DNA from: Bactericera cockerelli
Taxonomy: Eukaryota; Arthropoda; Insecta; Hemiptera; Triozidae
Assembly: GCA_024516035.1 (NCBI GenBank)
Contig: CM044966.1
Coordinates: 21,150,576 to 21,214,575 of the forward strand
Reading direction: 5' to 3'
Length of the DNA: 64,000 nt
How positions within the stretch are numbered: the first letter of the stretch is position 1; the number at the start of each line of letters is the position of its first letter. Shown here one piece after another: positions 8,949 to 18,999 of this stretch. The notes beneath the pieces are model-generated. The model made no database searches and was not told where the DNA came from. It worked only from the letters and a program-made list of their open reading frames with translations. The translations under genes and the position numbers were made by a program.

Positions 8949-10012
8949 CAGTGCCGGATTAAGGCTGCGCGGGGCCCTTGGCATTTTCAAGGCGCGGGGC
9001 CCCAAAATTGTACTGAGATTTTTTTAAAATACTATTTTTAGAACCTTGAAACCGAAGCCAAGTGTCCTGGGCACTAATCCATAATAGTATACAAAACGAC
9101 GTGTTAGAAATGCATTTTAAAAATGCTCAAAATTTTTTTTCTTTTAATGGTACATACTAGAATTGCACGTCTTGAAAAACGATCCAAAACATTATGATAA
9201 ATAAATTTGACGGCGCCGCAGGCGAAGTTTTTGCAAAGTTATGGGGTAAAGTACTCGGAAAATAGGTAAAAAAATATCTTGAAAAAAACATTAAAAGTTT
9301 CGCAGGCGACTATAATGAAGATCATTGGTTAAGATGTCGATAAAGCCGATCACTGAGCACTCAGAAGACACTTTATGGGTTTGATGGCAGAGATTACCGA
9401 AGGCGATAATCACGTCCGTCAATATTATTCTTTTCAAATACGAGTAATTATATAATATTTATATATTATATAAAGATCCGCAGGCAATTGGTATAGAGAT
9501 CTATCTATTTTCATATACGTGGTCAATTTTAAGGGGGGCCCCGTGGTTTTTCTTTTAATATTTTGCTCAACTAGCAATGATTTTATTTAATATTAAAATC
9601 CAGAAAAACCGACTTGAAGGCCAATCAAAAACAATTATAATTTGTGTAAGCTGCCCGAAACGCGGGGTCCCCAAAACTGCGGGGAACTTGGCAACTACAA
9701 ATTCCGCAATTGGAGTAGGTAATCCGCTAGTGTCCATGTGGTTGATTTGAGGAGTAGATAGTAATAGGGGGCCCCGCGCTTTTCTTTCAATTTATGTACT
9801 TTGCTGTGAGTGTGTGTTTTTTCCCTTTTTATTTCTTCTTCTTACTCATTATCCAAAAATATCGAGTGTAAGCTTTTAAAAAACTCATAATACCTAGTGC
9901 AAGCTTTTTAAAAAACTCATAATATCTAGTGTAAGCTGCTCAAGCGCGGGGCCCCCTAAAGCGCGGGGCCCTTGGCATCTGCCAAATCCGCCATATGGGT
10001 AATCCGGCACTG
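8949..10012. mobile_element. Non-autonomous hAT element, unit 1 only
   Basis: 1064 bp with terminal inverted repeats CAGTGCCGGATTA / TAATCCGGCACTG and an 8-bp target duplication GCTGAACT (8941-8948 and 10013-10020), as expected for hAT. Units 2-4 have the empty site. The subterminal regions carry repeated CGCGGGGCCC motifs in both orientations. No transposase frame is visible. Confidence 0.92.
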
Positions 10013-10020
10013 GCTGAACT

Positions 10021-10368
10021 TGGGACTTGAACCACAGACTCCCGGGTTACAAGTCAGACTATAGTCTGGCTGGGGAACGTTTCACAGGGAGAAGACCAAT
10101 GTTCCGCTAGAGGACTATATACAAACTGACTAGCCAACCCTTGAAGTTTCCAAAGGGTTTAATAGCTTATAAAGAAAATGTTCAAGTTCTCATGATGGTT
10201 GATCGCACATAGAAAAATGGGGTTGAGGACGAGTCAACTTTGAAATAAAGTTAGCTGGAAACCATCATCCCCATTCCAGCTGTAGCCGAGCTGGCTACAA
10301 CAACCTTTTAGGAGAAATTAAATGAAAAATACCTATTAATAGATTAAGACCAAACCCTGCTCTTCTCT
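10021..10368. other. Unit-constant region with tRNA-like relic, unit 1
   Basis: The minus strand has a tRNA-like stretch around 10030-10075 (B-box-like GTTCAAGTCCC), present in all units. The rest is non-coding. Probably an old SINE. Confidence 0.4.
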
Positions 10369-10459
10369 TTAAAACACCAAAACTAAACACAAAATCCCCA
10401 ATAGTATCAGCAATGATGTTGTGCAACAACAAAGCAGATAAACCTTCATCAGATTTTGT

Positions 10460-10702
10460 CTAGAGAATTGCAGATGAGGAACATTTCTGTAAATTTGCAC
10501 TTGAAGGATTTTTGATTCGTGGTTCATCTTCATTCGACTCTCTTCCTTCTGAAAATGCCTCAACCCACCGAAAAACCTGGACCCTTGACTGAACACTTTC
10601 TCCATAGGCCTGCCAGAGTTTATCAATTGTTTCTGTTGCACTGTGTCCCAGTTTCAAGCAGAACTTGAGAGCACCATTGCTCAGAATTGACAAAACGAAC
10701 AC
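10460..10702 (-). pseudogene. Mariner-type transposase HTH relic, unit 1
   Basis: An 80-codon frame reads LKFCLKLGHSATETIDKLWQ, AYGESVQSRVQVFRWVEAFS and EGRESNEDEPR. This matches the N-terminal helix-turn-helix of mariner/Mos1-type transposases (FCFKLG..A.ET...L..AYG....SR..VF.W...F..GR). No DDE/D core follows. The same relic is open in unit 3 and broken in units 2 and 4. A fossil, not a gene with a supported role. Confidence 0.7.
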
Positions 10703-10971
10703 GAAAAGTGTTTCACTAAAACTAAAAAACGTTACCCTTCACTAAAGACAGTTATTATTACTATTATTGTGTATTTTTTTTTTTTTACAGTTCTCTTTAT
10801 TTCTACAAAAATGTTAAGATTAGGTATCCTATACTACAATTTATTCAAATAAAGGCTATGAAGAAATAAATACACAATGTTGAAACTTAATATTTTTTTA
10901 CTGTCAAAAAATTACCAGGGTTGCTGCGGATTTTATTAACACATAATAATAATAAACATTATTAATGCCAG
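10703..10971. other. Non-coding, AT-rich spacer
   Basis: It includes a poly-T run (10777-10787) and TAATAAT repeats. In unit 4 a palindromic transposon is inserted in the equivalent place. No gene seen. Confidence 0.5.
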
Positions 10972-11111
10972 TAATAATTGGAGCACTGGGCAAAGTACCA
11001 AAGACATTGAAAGAAAACCTTCAAATGCTACCTGGAAAGTTCAATATCGATAGAATCCAGGAAAGTGCACTGCTCGGCACAGCCTACATCATGAGAAAAG
11101 TAGTCTTATGA
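10972..11111 (+). pseudogene. C-terminal tail of a LINE polyprotein, unit 1
   Basis: A plus-strand frame reads IIGALGKVPKTLKENLQMLP, then RIQESALLGTAYIMRKVVL-stop. The pattern VIGALG...L......IQ..ALLGTA.I.RK.L is typical of the very C-terminus of certain non-LTR retrotransposon proteins (R2/NeSL-like group; low certainty on clade). Four near-identical copies occur, one per unit. Confidence 0.55.
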
Positions 11112-11267
11112 AACAAACATTTAAAATATTACAACCCATTGGATCTGAGGAATAAGGATAGTTCTTGATCCAGTCTAGAGATAGCGGAGGAATTTACATA
11201 AAAAAATCCTCTTGGTAAAATGGGTGATAATAATAGTCATAATAATAAAAGTAGGTAATAATATCTT

Positions 11268-11467
11268 ATAGTGGAAGGTAACCATCAGGCGAGGTTAATA
11301 TTCAAAGCATTTTTAACTACCTAACCCTCAGAGTCTTATTACTATCTGGTCTCGAACTTAAATTAATGAGAAAAATTCAAGCACTGGATAGGATTCGAAC
11401 CAACGGATCACTAAGCTACCTGGATTACCAGACTAGCGCGTTAACCCCTTGACTACCAGTGGGCGCT
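11268..11467 (-). mobile_element. S2 SINE, minus orientation, unit 1
   Basis: The complement contains TAGTCAAGGGGTTAACGCGC, a B-box-like GGTTCGAATCC and the family tail. The plus strand reads TAGTGGAAGGTAACCATCAG through CCAGTGGGCGCTG. Present at the same place in all units. Confidence 0.75.
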
Positions 11468-11682
11468 GTGGTTGGTTCCTGAAGAACGCACAATTTTGTT
11501 TTCAACATGTGAATTTCTTCCTGTCTTCCATTTTCAATGTTTTGTTACCTACCTAAATACACATTTTAGTTTATAATTATTTCCTCGAATATACCTAAAC
11601 TTGTTTGCTGAAAAGTCTCTTCTTTTCTTTCGTTTCTTTTTTTTAGGGTTACGTTAAGGGCGCAATTAATAGACGTTTTAGT

Positions 11683-12186
11683 ACAATACGCGAAATAAAA
11701 ATAAAATAATAATAAGCAATAACAAAATCATGGAGAAATCATTTTTGAAATTGGGTATTCAAATATATACATAATAAACTCCCTGAGGAAGTAAGGCTAC
11801 TTGAGGCTACGACCTTTAAGATCAGACTTAAAGAACGACTGCTGGACTTGGTTCCTTACTCTTTTGATGACCAGCTGACCTGGTGAGCCCTTAAATTTTC
11901 TCTTCTTCTCAATTCGCTCCTAATTTCTCTCCTTCTCTCTACAACTCTACCATATTATCAGTTTCTTACCTTGTTTAAATTCTCTCCCTCTTCACATACT
12001 TTACTATGATACAGAGATTAGTTTTAGTTAATTTGTTATTATTATTATTTACTTACCTATATTACTCTTTCCTTAACATCATTATATTTATAGTCTTAAG
12101 AATTTAGTTTTAATTTAGTTTTAAGCACAACATTGTTAACACCGAAAGGTATCGTTCAACAATAAAAAAATATTATTATTATTATT
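11683..12186 (+). mobile_element. LINE 3' end (Jockey/CR1-like), unit 1 only
   Basis: 5'-truncated insertion absent from units 2 and 3. It starts with the last codons of ORF2 (about 11769-11887): NKLPEEVRLLEATTFKIRLK then ERLLDLVPYSFDDQLTW-stop. A 3' UTR follows, then a tail ending ATATTATTATTATTATT. The LPEEVR...FK..LK..L motif is typical of the ORF2 C-terminus in Jockey and CR1 clade elements. Confidence 0.75.
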
Positions 12187-12649
12187 AACTCTGTGGCGCT
12201 AAGACTCATACTGCGTACTGTGTACGGTAGAGAAAACCGACGCGACGCTTCGCAAGTTAGCAATGACTTAAGTTATCGATGTTGTCTAGTAATTCCGCCC
12301 TAAGCGACAGAATTGGATCCATAAGTTTAACACCCGTATTTGTGAACAACGAATTTTAGCTGAGCAATGTCTCAAGCAAGGTATTGACCAATAATATTAG
12401 AGGAAATCATGCTTGAGACTTTCCCCAGACGGTGCTTTCAGTTCATAAATACGGCTGTAAGTCAGTGCTTGCATTTCCTAACTTAAGGGCGAAATTAATT
12501 GACAAAATTGAGCTCCTAAATGCTTTAAAATTAGAAATGGACTTGAGACACCCTGAATCAGGTTCATACTATTGACTTAGCAGACGACGTAAAGCTGAAA
12601 ATGTAAAATATTCTATGCTTACTTTGTCTTTATGTAATTGATTTTATTA
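12187..12649. other. Unit-constant non-coding spacer
   Basis: No gene seen. Unit 2 is about 70-150 bp shorter here. It includes ACAGAATTGGATCCATAAGT, shared by the units. Confidence 0.5.
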
Positions 12650-12942
12650 GTCACCGTGTCAGGGTGAGTTAGCGCGGCGCTAGGCATTGCACGCGCGGTG
12701 ACCTGGGTTCTATCCCCAACGGGGCACGATTTTTTCTGCTCTGTACTTGGGTGTTTGGGGTCCACTCATACAGCGTGAGGAAAAATAAGTAGCTGCTTTA
12801 ATGTTAGCAGCGACCAGTGACAGAATAAGAGGCGAAAATAAGATATTGGGATATTATATATATGGAAAAGTCCAATAATTCTGCGCTACCCACTAAAATT
12901 GTGAGATAAAAACACAAAGAAACACATTCATGTAATTGATTT
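12650..12942 (+). mobile_element. S4 tRNA-derived SINE, unit 1
   Basis: tRNA-like head with GTCAGGGTGAGTTAGCGC, B-box-like TGGGTTCTATCC, then a body with TCTGCTCTGTACTTGG and a tail around ACCCACTAAAATTGTGA. Related truncated copies occur at about 29456, 40818 and 61170. Confidence 0.75.
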
Positions 12943-12964
12943 AAAATAAAATTCTACTAGATTA

Positions 12965-13195
12965 GCTCAGATCGCATGGCAGGCAAGTACCTTACCCCTT
13001 AGCGCGATTAGCTCGGTGGTAAGGTACTCGCTTGCCATGCGGAAGGTCCTGGGTTCGAATCCCACAGCCGACAAAATAATTGTATTCAAAATTCTGTTAC
13101 ACTTGTTTCTAAGGTTTACCTTCTCGTGTGCTCATGTTGACTGAAAATCTCAATGGAAAGTGTGTCGCTTCTCGCAAGTAAAAATTGAATTGAAT
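12965..13195 (+). mobile_element. S5 Gly-tRNA-like SINE with inverted duplicate head, unit 1
   Basis: GATTAGCTCGGTGGTAAGGT, anticodon-like TTGCCAT and TGGGTTCGAATCCCA resemble tRNA-Gly(GCC). The acceptor arms do not pair, so this is not a working tRNA gene. The tRNA head is preceded by its own inverted partial copy, forming a palindrome at 12973-13041 (CGCATGGCAGGCAAGTACC against GGTACTCGCTTGCCATGCG). Confidence 0.65.
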
Positions 13196-13499
13196 TATTT
13201 GGTTTTTTACTGTACACTAATAATATTCCTTAATATTATCTCCTAAGCGTATGCAAACTTCTGAGGAGTTTCCATACTTCTGAGAGGGGAGACTACGGGA
13301 TGAGAAAGCTACAACACATGTGACAAAAGTTTACAATAGCTGCTGTTTCATGGCTACGAAATAAAAAAGGCTGTGGTCTCTCATTAAAAAAAATTCTACA
13401 CTTCTATGCATCAGCATGTATGATTTGAAATAAACTTCAACTGAGTAGACACCCAGTATCAGGGATATTCTAGTAATATTGTTGATTATTTCACTACCT
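13196..13499. other. Unit-constant non-coding spacer
   Basis: Contains TGCAAACTTCTGAGGAGTTT and TTTGAAATAAACTTCAACTG. The latter is similar to the 3' end of the BTB coding region (TTTGAAATAAACTTCCACTG), so a fragment of the gene's last codons may be duplicated at about 13426-13470. No open gene. Confidence 0.45.
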
Positions 13500-14086
13500 T
13501 GCACTAGTGGTCAAGTGGTTAACGCGCTAATCTGGTAATCCAGGTAGCGTAGGGATCCGTTGGATCGAATCCCATTCAGTGCATTAATTTTTCTTCATTA
13601 AATTGAGTTTGTGACTACTTGAAAAAAAAATTCCTGCCCCGCTGGGAATCGAACCCAGGTCACCATGCGTACAATGCCTAGCGCGCTAACTCACTCTGCC
13701 ACGGTGACTACTGATATGACCATGCAGTTGAAAGCGATGTTAAATTTTTGTTTAAAAAAACGCTTGCATACGAGTCTGCAGCCATTGGGACATTTTCATC
13801 TTCACTATTCAAGGTCCAAAACCCAACTGACCAAATTTCGTATTGTGCGCATGACACATACCTTCTCTCTTCTCTCCCTCTACAATTCAATACTTCGCCA
13901 TTGTGCGCATGACACACACTTTCCCTCTTCTCTCCCTTTACAATTCAATATTTCGTTACATAATATCGTTACATAATTTCGTCACATAATTTTGGTTATG
14001 TGCCAGAGCAAAGACATGAAAATGTCAATAAGACTCTAAGGGTTAACCTCGCCTGGTGGTACCTTCCACTAAATATTGTTATTACC
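13500..14086 (+). mobile_element. S2 SINE with ~400-bp inserted cassette, unit 1
   Basis: S2 head GGTCAAGTGGTTAACGCGC and tail ACCTTCCACTAAATATTG are split by a cassette at about 13620-14020. The cassette includes a minus-strand tRNA-like region (complement TGGGTTCGATTCCCAGC) and two tandem repeats of about 55 bp around GTGCGCATGACACA. The same cassette, almost identical, lies at 44659-45047 in unit 3 in an unrelated context. Confidence 0.7.
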
Positions 14087-14239
14087 AAGACGAAAAGGGT
14101 AATAACAAGTCCTAGCTCGTACACAATGGAAATCATTGCACATGTCTGGAATAATTAATTTAGTATTATAATGATTAGCATGGTAGACAAACTCAAACTC
14201 GGTAGGTACTGAGTGGCAGCATCCCCAAAACATTTTCCC

Positions 14240-14253
14240 ACCAGCCGCATCTG

Positions 14254-14285
<32 letters not shown>

Positions 14286-14372
14286 TAGTGACATGATAAT
14301 CTGGTTAGTATTATTATTACTAGTGACATGATAATATGGTAAGTATTATTATTACTATTGACATGATAAATA
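14240..14372. repeat. AT-rich short tandem repeat at unit 2 edge
   Basis: Starts with (TTA)n, then TAGTGACATGATAATCTGG copies of the same repeat as at 1-122. Confidence 0.8.
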
Positions 14373-14402
14373 AATAAAATATCAATCCACATTATTATAT
14401 CT

Positions 14403-16067
14403 CTACTTGGTTTTGATTTCAATTGATTTGAAATAAACTTCCACTGTGAAGACACGAGCATCTGGCTGATCTAATCCATATACTTCCCACCACCACGCGC
14501 TCTGGCCCCAGCTCCCGTGCACCAGGACCCCCCTGTAGAACTGACAGACCTCCACACAGGGAGCAGCAGGAGTCAGTGTTACTCTCCTGTATGATCCGTC
14601 TCGTGGTACTACCCAGGGGTCATAACATCCACGTTGTGGGAAAAACTTGAATTGACATTCAAGAGTACACTCCCAGTCACGCTGCGTGGTGGAGAGACAT
14701 TTCAAGTACATGTGTAAGTTGTCGTTATCACCATACATCATGCATGCTTTCCATTTCATATCTCCTATGAGACACTCCTCTTCTGACTCACACAATTTAC
14801 TAGTATCAAATGAAAATTTAATGGTGAACTTATTTGTAACATGTGTTAATAACTTCTTTCTAGACTCAACCACAGTTGGATTATTAACAATTCCTTCATT
14901 TTGATTATTGATCTCTGCTCTGTTTGGATTCCCGGTCTCTACATCAACAGGATTTTCAACATTTCTTTCAGTTTGATCTCCGGTTTCTGCTTTGAATTGA
15001 TTTCTAGGCTCAATGCTTTTCGAGAAATATTTGACATCTTCCAAAAACACTCTGTGTTTAAGAAACAATTCTGTGTTAAAAGCAGTCATATACTCAAAAG
15101 CAGAAATATGTTTCATGCGAATATGTGAAAGCAGTTTTTTCAAAACATTTTCTGAAAATGTCTTTGCCAGTTCCACACAGCTGTCAAGTTGATCAGGAAT
15201 GATGTTGTCCACATCCGGGTTATTTTCATTGGAATCACCACTGGATGGTCCAGCACTTTGGTTCAACGCCATTTTCTTAAATTTCGTAATCACTTTCTTG
15301 TCACATGACTTGGCATCAGTTATGAAAACTTTTTCACTTCTGACAGCATGTGACTGAGAGTCACAACCATCAGCCGATTCCTCAGCAACATGTGCACTGC
15401 TGATCTTCTCGTCCAACATTTCCAGAGCTCGCCGGGGACACTGGTTCAGATTCTCACTGTGCCAAACCAAAGCACCCCTGAGGATGTCAATTTCAGGAGC
15501 GTAAAACAGGTTGGACTTGAGCAATTCACTCAAAACTTCGTATTGCAAATCCTTGAAACTCTCGTGCTTCAACACTTGTTCTGAATTCTCGTAAGCATAA
15601 ATAATTAACTTTTTGTACAGCTCGTCCAATAAGAATTTTTTGGCTGTATTGATGAGTACAAAAAACGAGTCGAGCTCAAAATTGTCAAGTGTAGACAGGA
15701 ATGACTTGATGGCAGTGAAGATATCAGAGAGCTCATAGGTCTCGCACAGCCGGAGAACCTCACAGATGATGGGTTTCTGCATTCTTGAAAAATTCAATTC
15801 CATGCCATGCATGTATTGAAGTATGATTTCAAAGCTCTCATCAAACATGAGACCTGGCATTGTTAGTATTTTGTCATCACAGTGTTCATGATGTGTCTTT
15901 ACTTGTGAATACAGAATAATACTGCTCATGTAGATGATATGACTGCTGACATGAACTTTTGAGTTTTTCAGTATAAATAAACAGTCACAAATTTCATCAT
16001 TGTTCCAAACCTTTTCTGCCTTCATTGTCAGTTCACTTCTGAACAAGACATCTTGTACTTCTGCCAT
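14403..16067 (-). CDS. BTB-BACK protein with variable MATH-like C-terminus, copy 2 (554 aa)
   Basis: Same architecture as copy 1, open throughout. The start MAEVQDVLF lies directly after TTCTGTTTCAG. The BTB patch differs from copy 1 (DEICDCLFILKNSKVHVSSH against KKICDCEFILKHSKFYVSSH). Residues 50-310 are almost unchanged. The C-terminal variable stretches are FSFDTSKLCESEEE, CMMYGDNDNLHM, QRGCYDPWVVP and VCQFYRGVLVHGSWGQSAWW, with in-frame length changes. Between these stretches (PAAPCVEV, DWECTLECQF, IGDMKWKACM) the sequence is constant. An upstream in-frame ATG gives a 590-codon frame, but those 36 extra codons translate the pogo MITE and the polypyrimidine tract. A candidate leader exon lies about 10.9 kb away because this unit's intron is full of transposons. 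Confidence 0.87.
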   Translation of the reverse strand: MAEVQDVLFRSELTMKAEKVWNNDEICDCLFILKNSKVHVSSHIIYMSSIILYSQVKTHHEHCDDKILTMPGLMFDESFEIILQYMHGMELNFSRMQKPIICEVLRLCETYELSDIFTAIKSFLSTLDNFELDSFFVLINTAKKFLLDELYKKLIIYAYENSEQVLKHESFKDLQYEVLSELLKSNLFYAPEIDILRGALVWHSENLNQCPRRALEMLDEKISSAHVAEESADGCDSQSHAVRSEKVFITDAKSCDKKVITKFKKMALNQSAGPSSGDSNENNPDVDNIIPDQLDSCVELAKTFSENVLKKLLSHIRMKHISAFEYMTAFNTELFLKHRVFLEDVKYFSKSIEPRNQFKAETGDQTERNVENPVDVETGNPNRAEINNQNEGIVNNPTVVESRKKLLTHVTNKFTIKFSFDTSKLCESEEECLIGDMKWKACMMYGDNDNLHMYLKCLSTTQRDWECTLECQFKFFPQRGCYDPWVVPRDGSYRRVTLTPAAPCVEVCQFYRGVLVHGSWGQSAWWWEVYGLDQPDARVFTVEVYFKSIEIKTK

Positions 16068-16146
16068 TCTGAAACAGAAAAAGGAGAGGGTATTGAACAT
16101 GGTATAATTGAGTAAACATTTTTTTTTTTTTTTTTTTGACAAATTA

Positions 16147-16307
16147 CAGTAGAATCCCGCTGCCTCAAAATTCAAGGGACAGAAGTGACATGTCGAGTTT
16201 CAAATAAGAGAAGACATGGGCCTTGTTTATACAACAAGGGCTACGAGTTCTTTCGGATAAACGGAATTTTTGACCTATCACGACTTCGAGGTAGTGAGAT
16301 TCTACTA
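16147..16307. mobile_element. pogo/Tigger-type MITE beside the splice acceptor, unit 2
   Basis: Same ends as at 1872-1997, with TA on the left. This copy is longest (161 bp), with an extra internal segment (GGCCTTGTTTATACAACAAG) that is itself palindromic. Confidence 0.75.
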
Positions 16308-16901
16308 TGAATAGGTAAGTTTTTTTTTTTTTTATTTTTTTTTTTTTTTAGATATGCAACATTACATATAATAAAAGAATTAAATGTAACAATACTAGCA
16401 TAAATATACATATAGGTTTCGTTAATCGATACAATAGGATAATAATTTTCATAAAACTAATTCTTATAATTAAGTACATAAAGGTAAATATGTATAGATT
16501 GATAAATTCTATGTACCTATTTAAAATGTATTAACGGATATTTCATTTTTGAATTAAGCTCTGCTATTGAGAGTTCAGAAAATCTGTGAAATCGTTGTAG
16601 TTTAACGAAAAATCAGGTTTTATGTCCAAGTTACTGAATGTCTTCATGGACGATGTGATGGGGGATTTTGGTGAAATATTGTTTTGTGTGTCAAAGAATA
16701 AGTTTCTTTGTCTCAGGCCTGGTCGAGGAACTTTGAAGGAGATCTTTGAAAGAATTTGTGGTGCGTCAATGTTATTATTTATTATTTTGTAAAGAAATTT
16801 CATTTTTTCTAGTTCTCTTCGATCTTCCAGCTTAAGCAAGTCAAGGTTTTCAATAAGAAGCGAGTAAGAAATTTGCTCTGGATATGTCGGATAAAAATTA
16901 T

Positions 16902-17417
16902 TTACTTTTTTGAATAAATATCTAGCAAATTTAGCTTGTATATTTTCGATTGTTTTTGAATACGCCTCAGTGAGGCGTATTCAACTTTTGATCGAACTAA
17001 AGATAAATACAGAACTCGAATAGCATCAATATCATCGATTTGTTTGCAATATCGAATAATCATACCCAAGTTTCTGTAGGCCGTGGTTGCAATTTGTTCT
17101 ATATGTGGTATGAAGGAGAAGTTTGATTGGCATAACACACCAAGGTCTTTGAAAGATTTTGTAGTTTCCACGGGTTGATTATTTATGGTGTATGTGCTTG
17201 CGATGCGTTTTTCTTTAGTACTATAAGAAATTTGTTTACACTTAAGTGGATGGAAATTTAATCCAATTGTTGTTAGCCAATCAGATACAGCATCTATGTC
17301 ACGTTGAAGAAGGTAGCAGTCTTCAGACGAGTTAATAGCTTTGTAAATTTTGAAGTCGTCAGCATAAAGGCTGTAGTGGGAATATTTAATATGATTTCTA
17401 ATATCCTCATACGTCAT
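16902..17417 (-). pseudogene. LINE reverse transcriptase, catalytic and thumb fragment
   Basis: 171-codon open piece: HYSLYADDFKIYKAINSSED holds the catalytic YADD, then LNFHPLKCKQISYS, FKDLGVLCQSNFSFIPHIEQ and LYLSLVRSKVEYA. The GVAQGSK block of the same enzyme is just upstream in the same frame. The stretch after VEYA is shifted. Confidence 0.82.
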
Positions 17418-17674
17418 TATAAATAAAAGGCTAGATATTTTTGACCCCTGAGCTACTCCAGAGTTAGGTGTGATTGTAACTTCTCCGATTTTTAGTTTGC
17501 CGTCTCTTAGGTATGATGTGAAGAAAGATAAAGATGGTCTGGAAAAACCTAGAGTATTTATTTTTCTGAGTATGGCATCATGATTAAGTCGGTCAAATGC
17601 TTTTTCAACGTCGCGTCGGTATATAGTACGTCGATTTGTTTACGTTCAATATTTTCAGCTATAAAGTGAGAAAA

Positions 17675-18055
17675 CTATACCAAGTTTGTAACAGTAGAAC
17701 GTGCTTTAATGAACCCGTGTTGATGAATGCTTACATGATTGAATATGAAAACTGATAAGGTATCATAAATTATTCCTTCGAAGATTTTACCGAAAGCATT
17801 AATATTTGAAATAGGACGCTGGTCCTCTTTTTTATCGGAACTTTTTTTAGGAATAGGAGTGACGACAGCTTCTTTTAGTTTGGATGGAAAGACAGATTTA
17901 TCTAATGAGCGGTTAAAAAGAATCATAAGAGGTCGTACGAATCCATTTGGAATTTTTTTGATAAACCCGGGTAGAATTCCGTCTGGGCCTGCTGGTTTTT
18001 TATACTCAATTTGATTGATTTGAAACAAAATATCGGACTCTCTAACCTTTGGCAA
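17675..18055 (-). pseudogene. LINE reverse transcriptase, N-terminal core fragment
   Basis: 126-codon open piece of ORF2 covering RT motifs 0-2 (YKKPAGPDGILPGFIKK, FPSKLKEAVVTPIPKK, DQRPISNINAFGKIFEGIIY, HQHGFIKARST). It runs out of frame before the catalytic YADD block at lower coordinates. Typical of Jockey/I-clade RTs. Pseudogene by frameshift. Confidence 0.8.
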
Positions 18056-18999
18056 AGAGAAAAAGTCACTCGAGATACTAGGTGGAAGGTTAAAGATATT
18101 ATAAGTGCATGAGTCAGGAGCAAAAGATGTCTGAAGATGTTCAGCGAAAGCTTGTGAAATCTCTTTAGGAGAAGAGATTATTTTATCGTTATATTTATAT
18201 TGTTTTAATTTTACAGGCTCTTTTTTTTGTTTAATGAATTTCCAAAAATATTTACTATCTGTTTTGAGCTGTTTTACAGAGTTTTGGATGAAGGTTTTAT
18301 AATCAGTTTTAATTTGCTTCTTTACTGTACGTCTCAGTTCTGAGTATTTGTTTATTGTTCAATATTTTTATTTTTTGTTTTACGTAAACGTTCTTTGCGG
18401 TTAAAATTTCTTTTAGTTGTGTGAGACCACCATAATGGAAATTTATGTATTTTGAGTATAGAAGTGAGAGGAATGTGGTCTTTAAAAACGTTATTCAGTC
18501 TTGTGTATATCTGGTCAAGAATATTGTTAGGATCTTCAAGATATTTTAGATCATCCCATTGTATTTTCTCTAATTCTAGTTTTAACATAGGTAAATTGGC
18601 TTTATGAAAATTAAATTTAGTCATTAAATATTGATCAGGTTTTTCTTGGCTAATTTTCTTATATCCTAGTATTAATTCTAGGGCTGGATGATGTTTATCC
18701 TCTTTTACGAGGGGGTTACCACGAGTTATTTGAATAATACCAGTTTTGTTTTGCAGGTTAGAAGTGTAATGTGAGTCAAAATTATCGAAGCATTGGTCTA
18801 AAATTTTATCATAAAAGTTTTTTACGGTATTTCTATGGCTAAGATTAAAGTAACTTAAAAGCCTTATAAAGATTAATATTAATTAAGTAAATATCACAGG
18901 TAGGTACAAGTACAAGCAAATATCACAGGTAGATACCAGTACAAGTAAATATCAAAGGTAGGTCCAAGTACATGTAAATATCACAGGTAGGTACAAGTA

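Larger units (their letters stand above)
16318..18880 (-). mobile_element. 5'-truncated LINE (Jockey/I-like) in intron, unit 2 only
   Basis: About 2.55 kb, absent from units 1, 3 and 4 between the MITE and the minisatellite. The minus-strand 3' end has a long poly-A (plus-strand T runs at 16320-16349). Order in element sense: FPLWWSHTTKRNFNRKERLR (about 18460-18400), RT core with KKPAGPDGILPGFIKKIPNG and QHGFIKARSTVTNLV (18055-17675), GVAQGSKISSLLF (about 17460-17415), YADDFKIYKA (about 17360) and a C-terminal region to 16564. Several frameshifts and stops interrupt ORF2, so it is dead. A clean target duplication is not visible. Confidence 0.85.

Noticed and set aside
13003..13075. Functional tRNA-Gly gene
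   Set aside because: Acceptor-stem halves do not pair and the sequence continues into a SINE body with copies in other units.
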